This document shows positions 60,643 through 64,000 of a DNA stretch of 64,000 bases, in pieces. The number at the start of each line of letters is the position of its first letter. The stretch's first letter is position 1. Origin of the DNA: Trichaptum fuscoviolaceum (taxonomy: Eukaryota; Basidiomycota; Agaricomycetes; Hymenochaetales; Trichaptaceae); the NCBI GenBank assembly GCA_910574455.1, contig CAJSYZ010000001.1:3331424-3395423 (forward strand), given 5' to 3'. A program made the position numbers and the translations under genes. The notes beneath the pieces were generated by a model that ran no database searches, had not been told where the DNA came from, and saw only the letters and a list, made by a program, of their open reading frames with translations.

Positions 60643-61357
60643 ACAAGTTGCGGCACCTCGACGATGTGGCGACGATGTATTGAAATTTTTTGCTTACCTC
60701 CTTACGCATAAGCTTCACATGTACTTTTTGATTTCACTCCTTTACTGTTCTTATATCGCTGGGCAATTCATCTACTGCTTCAAAATTAGCTGTTGGCGGA
60801 AATGAAGGTGCGAACCGATGAAGTCAGTGTTTGATGGAAGACAAAAGGAGTTGGGCGTGACAAGTTCAATCAACGTCTTTCAGCTGCGGGGAAGAACGAG
60901 CTTCTGGTGCAGTCTATGGCAGCGCAGTCTGCTCAGCAGCAGTCTCGCGAATATTTGAAGCTACTGTTCGGGAATAATCAGGCATTCGTCCTGCCTCGTG
61001 CTGACCGGGAGGCGAATTGAGCAAATTTTGAAAAGAATACTTAGCCTAACCAGGCACGCATCATGTCCAAGTCTAAGCGACGCCTGAGGTATTCTGCTGC
61101 ATTTGTGTCAACTGCTGAGGACTTTTTTGCACATCATCTCGACGTCTCAAAGCGCCTGCAGACGTCGAGCAGACCGTTTGCGACAGCGAGCAACGAGACA
61201 GTGGAGCAAGCGCGGTGTGACGTGTTGTGACCGTGATCGTATTTGTTTGGTCATGGACGAACGTAGCGTCTTTGAGAGCGAGAGAACCGTAAAGTTTAGG
61301 GACCTTCCTCCTCACCACCTCCCCAACGTCACCCGCCCTCAGCGTCTCTCCTTTCCA
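60643..61357. other. Intergenic region, TMA7 / striatin
   Basis: About 700 bases holding the TMA7 3' flank, the orphan exon at 60835-61020, and the striatin leader. An ATG at 61253 (MDERSVFESERTVKF) is in frame with striatin and could be an alternative start. Confidence 0.4.
60835..61020 (+). pseudogene. Orphan coding-like exon
   Basis: An open stretch begins after a TGA at 60832 and ends in a stop at 61018-61020. It has no ATG near its start, yet its product is coding-like: GRDKFNQRLSAAGKNELLVQ, SMAAQSAQQQSREYLKLLFG and NNQAFVLPRADREAN. Gln/Ala-rich helical composition is unlike the surrounding non-coding DNA. It could be the last exon of a gene whose earlier exons are gone, or part of a short gene I could not splice. 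Family unknown. Confidence 0.35.
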
Positions 61358-64000
61358 ATGTTGGGCAACCTCGGCGGCCTCGTTGGCCAGCCTCAGCCCC
61401 AGGCGCACCAGCAGCAGGGCCAGCAACAACAACAGCAACCTCCACAGAACCAGAACATGCAACAACCTCCGCCCCCTCCACCGCCGCTCAACGGCCAGGA
61501 CCTTAACCTTTCCAATATTCTGCACTTCCTACAGTCGGAATGGAGGAGATACGAACGCGAGCGCAATGAATGGGAGATCGAACGAGCAGAGATGAGAGTG
61601 CGCACACAAATTCTGGTTTTCTGACCGTGTGCTTCGTATTGACAATAAATTTCTCGTGCCAATGAAGGCGCGCATTGCGTTGCTAGAAGGAGAGCGGCGG
61701 TCTTTCGAAAACACTCGTAACGACCTTCTCCGTCGCATAAAAATGCTGGAATTTGCTTTGAGGATGGAGCGGTATGCAGAATCCCGGAATTCTAGTATAA
61801 TGACGCGTGTCGATCATGCAATATGTCTACTTTCGCAGGTCAAAACAACTCAACCAGCCGGCTGGACAATCCAACCTCCCGAGCAAAGTCGCTGCACTCC
61901 AGAACCAATCCAATCTTTCGTCGAACAAGGATGAGACTGGAAGCCATAAGGGTGGAAGCAGCGGTAGCTCGCCTAGAAGTGAAGGTACGTGTCGTTCCCA
62001 TGTTTCTACTTTACAATGTGCTCATTTATTGTCGACCGACAGATGTTCCTCTACCTTCTGAGAATCGCATGTCTATTGGCTCATTAGCCGGGATACCGAA
62101 TGGTGCACCAGCTGGAGCAGGAAACAAATCGAATACTTGGGCTGGGGCGAACTGGACAGGAATGGCTAACGCCAATACCAGCGCCGCTTTAGGAAAACCT
62201 GCACCAGGGCGAGATCCAAAAAGCAGAGCGAAAAGCAGAGAGTACTTGAAGCAGTATGTCGTGGACTATTTCAAATCATGGTGATAATGCTCATACAGCC
62301 TGTCAACTTTTCAGATGTTTGCAAGAAATCTCTTATTTAACGTCACCGCAAGCAATGAATCCTTTACCCAATCGCTCGCTTCTCACGCAACCAGCTTTAC
62401 CGTTGACAATTCCCAACGTTCCTCCTTTGGACCAGATGGCTTTTATTGGTCGACCGCGAAAGGTCGTACCAGAAGTGGGGAAGGATAACTACCCTTTAAA
62501 TGGCATGTCGTTGATGAGTGGACCCATGACTGCTCCGGCCGGTACTGGACCTCAAGGTCCTTTATTGGACAGGGAAAACAGAATGAACACCGGGTCAAGT
62601 GTCCAGTTACACCCTTCTAACTCGCAGCAATCTCAACAGCACCAGGGAGGTCCATCTGGTGGTATATTCCAGTTACAACAACAGCAACAGCAGCAGCAGC
62701 TTTCTCAGCAATCACTCATGAACCAAGGGCAACCTTTACAACTGCAGACTCAACAGCTCAGTAAAGAAGGGCAGGACAGGCCAGAAGGCTCAGAACCACA
62801 ACAGCTCACTGCCATTTTCCGACCAGATAGTGATTTTAGAGAACGCCTTGAACGTGCGCGCTCGGAAAAGTCTGGTCACCAACAACAGATTCCTCTGGGA
62901 GTATCGGCATGGGATGCCAGCGCGAAGGAGGACGATGAAGACGGAAAGGAAGAGGAGCCGGAGATTGACGATGATGACGCTACTTCTACAAACAGCGAAG
63001 ACGATGGAAAGATTTGGCGTGCTCGTCGGACATTGCGAAAGTCAGTTCTGTATCCTCGCGTGCAAGTCTCTTGAAGGCTAATGATCGGCACAATTATGCG
63101 TTTTGATGGTTTATTTAGTCATCTTGATGCTGTAAGAGCCCTTGCTTTCCATCCAACGGAAATGTGCCTTGCTACAGGTGGAGATGACTGCACAGTTAAG
63201 ATATGGCGCATGGATATGGTCGGGCTGGCGTCTCCTGCGTTCGTTATTTCCAATAACCATACTTTATTTCATGATCCTTATATGTTTATACGGCAGAGTC
63301 CGAACAGCGACCGATATTGAACCTCAACTAACACTTCGGGGACACACTGGATCAGTCACAAGCCTTGTGCACTCTCCAGGAAAGCGCGTCTTGTATTCTG
63401 CCTCTCTGGACTCCTCCATCCGCGTGTGGTCCCTGCCTCCCGCGTCGCATACGACGTACGCACCGTACGACAGTTCACGTGTTCGCGGTGACCTCGTCGG
63501 TCACACTGATGCAGTTTGGGGGTTAGCCCTCATCCGTGACGAGACTCTGCTAATCAGCTGTGGTGCAGAGGGCGCCGTGAAGGTTTGGGATGTTAGTGCG
63601 ACGTCTGGATTAGGTCCTTTGAAGTTGACCTGGGGCTATAACGGGCTGGACAGCGAGGAGGGCGAAGCTACCGACGAAGAGCAGGCGGAGAAACCTGGCG
63701 CTACCTCTCTTGAGGCGATTAAGTCGGACCTCAGGCAGGTGGCTGTCGCGTATACGAATGCCGTGATAAAGATATTCGATATCGACACGGGTAAGCAATT
63801 AATTCGTTTGCAGCCGGAAGCCAGTTCAGGTATGCCCTTCTCATTTTGACGATGACAATGAGCAGTTTCTAACCTAATGTCCGTCAGATGGCGTGTCATT
63901 GCAAGTGAATAGTATTGCATCACATCCGACAATGCCAATTCTTGTTACCGGACACGAGGATAAACACATAAGAATTTGGGACATCTCAACTGGTACGTAT
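61358..64000 (+). CDS. Striatin family protein (STRIPAK scaffold), 3' end outside window
   Basis: Scaffold of the STRIPAK phosphatase-kinase complex; fungal members (PRO11, far-8) control hyphal fusion and fruiting. It starts MLGNLGGLVGQPQPQAHQQQ, a poly-Gln/Pro stretch, then the coiled coil LSNILHFLQSEWRRYERERN, EWEIERAEMRARIALLEGER and RSFENTRNDLLRRIKMLEFA, with SKQLNQPAGQSNLPSK. A linker follows with PAPGRDPKSRAKSREYLKQC, LQEISYLTSPQAMNPLPNRS, LTIPNVPPLDQMAFIGRPRK and a second poly-Gln run (62677-62700). WD40 repeats begin at FDGLFSHLDAVRALAFHPTE, MCLATGGDDCTVKIWRMDM, LTLRGHTGSVTSLVHSPGKR and DLVGHTDAVWGLALIRDETL. Seven or more introns, one of 64-70 nt. The window ends inside the WD40 part (DKHIRIWDISTG), so the product is partial. 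Confidence 0.94.

Overview
The window looks like nuclear DNA of a mushroom-type basidiomycete fungus (Agaricomycetes). Genes are dense on both strands, almost all are cut by GT-AG introns of about 45-60 nt, and intergenic spaces are a few hundred bases. The proteins are ordinary eukaryotic housekeeping proteins with a fungal flavour: ATG8, CCR4-NOT scaffold, striatin, CDC50, HID1, GH63 glucosidase, fungal GH13 amylase. I see no rRNA, tRNA, CRISPR or viral gene. No database search was possible; names rest on recognising protein families in spliced translations made by eye.

Layout. 0-4.3 kb: a complex I B15/NDUFB4-type subunit and the ubiquinone hydroxylase COQ7 end tail to tail, followed by a DHA1-type MFS transporter. 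5.4-6.7 kb: a low-complexity protein of unknown function. 7.3-11.2 kb: ER glucosidase I and ATG8, divergently transcribed. 12.2-16.6 kb: a small multi-pass membrane protein, a RAD57/XRCC3-type recombinase paralogue and a single-pass membrane protein, the last two unrelated in function. 17.0-22.7 kb: HID1 and the DNA polymerase delta B subunit share a short divergent promoter. 24.2-25.2 kb: a cupredoxin protein with a GPI-like tail. 25.3-33.0 kb: the only clearly repeat-rich, gene-poor stretch. It holds a decayed reading frame and three end-to-end repeat units that share the termini CCCGCTACC...GGTAGCGGG; the first carries an intron-containing broken fragment of the exportin gene CSE1. Degenerate tandem duplications and hairpin/poly-A modules follow.

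33.0-50.2 kb: glutamate decarboxylase and RNA 3'-phosphate cyclase (divergent), a CDC50/LEM3 flippase subunit, a HOOK-type dynein adaptor and the very long CCR4-NOT scaffold NOT1. 50.4-56.0 kb: a GPI-type GH13 enzyme and an MFS sugar transporter, divergent. 56.3-60.6 kb: a secreted alpha/beta-hydrolase and TMA7, divergent. 61.4 kb to the end: striatin (STRIPAK), cut by the window edge.

Most neighbours do not form a pathway. Possible links are the NDUFB4/COQ7 pair (respiratory chain) and the GH13/sugar transporter pair (alpha-glucan metabolism). The most unusual things are the gene-fragment-carrying repeat array at 27.2-31.1 kb and the GH13 enzyme, which keeps its catalytic acids but lacks the conserved active-site histidines.
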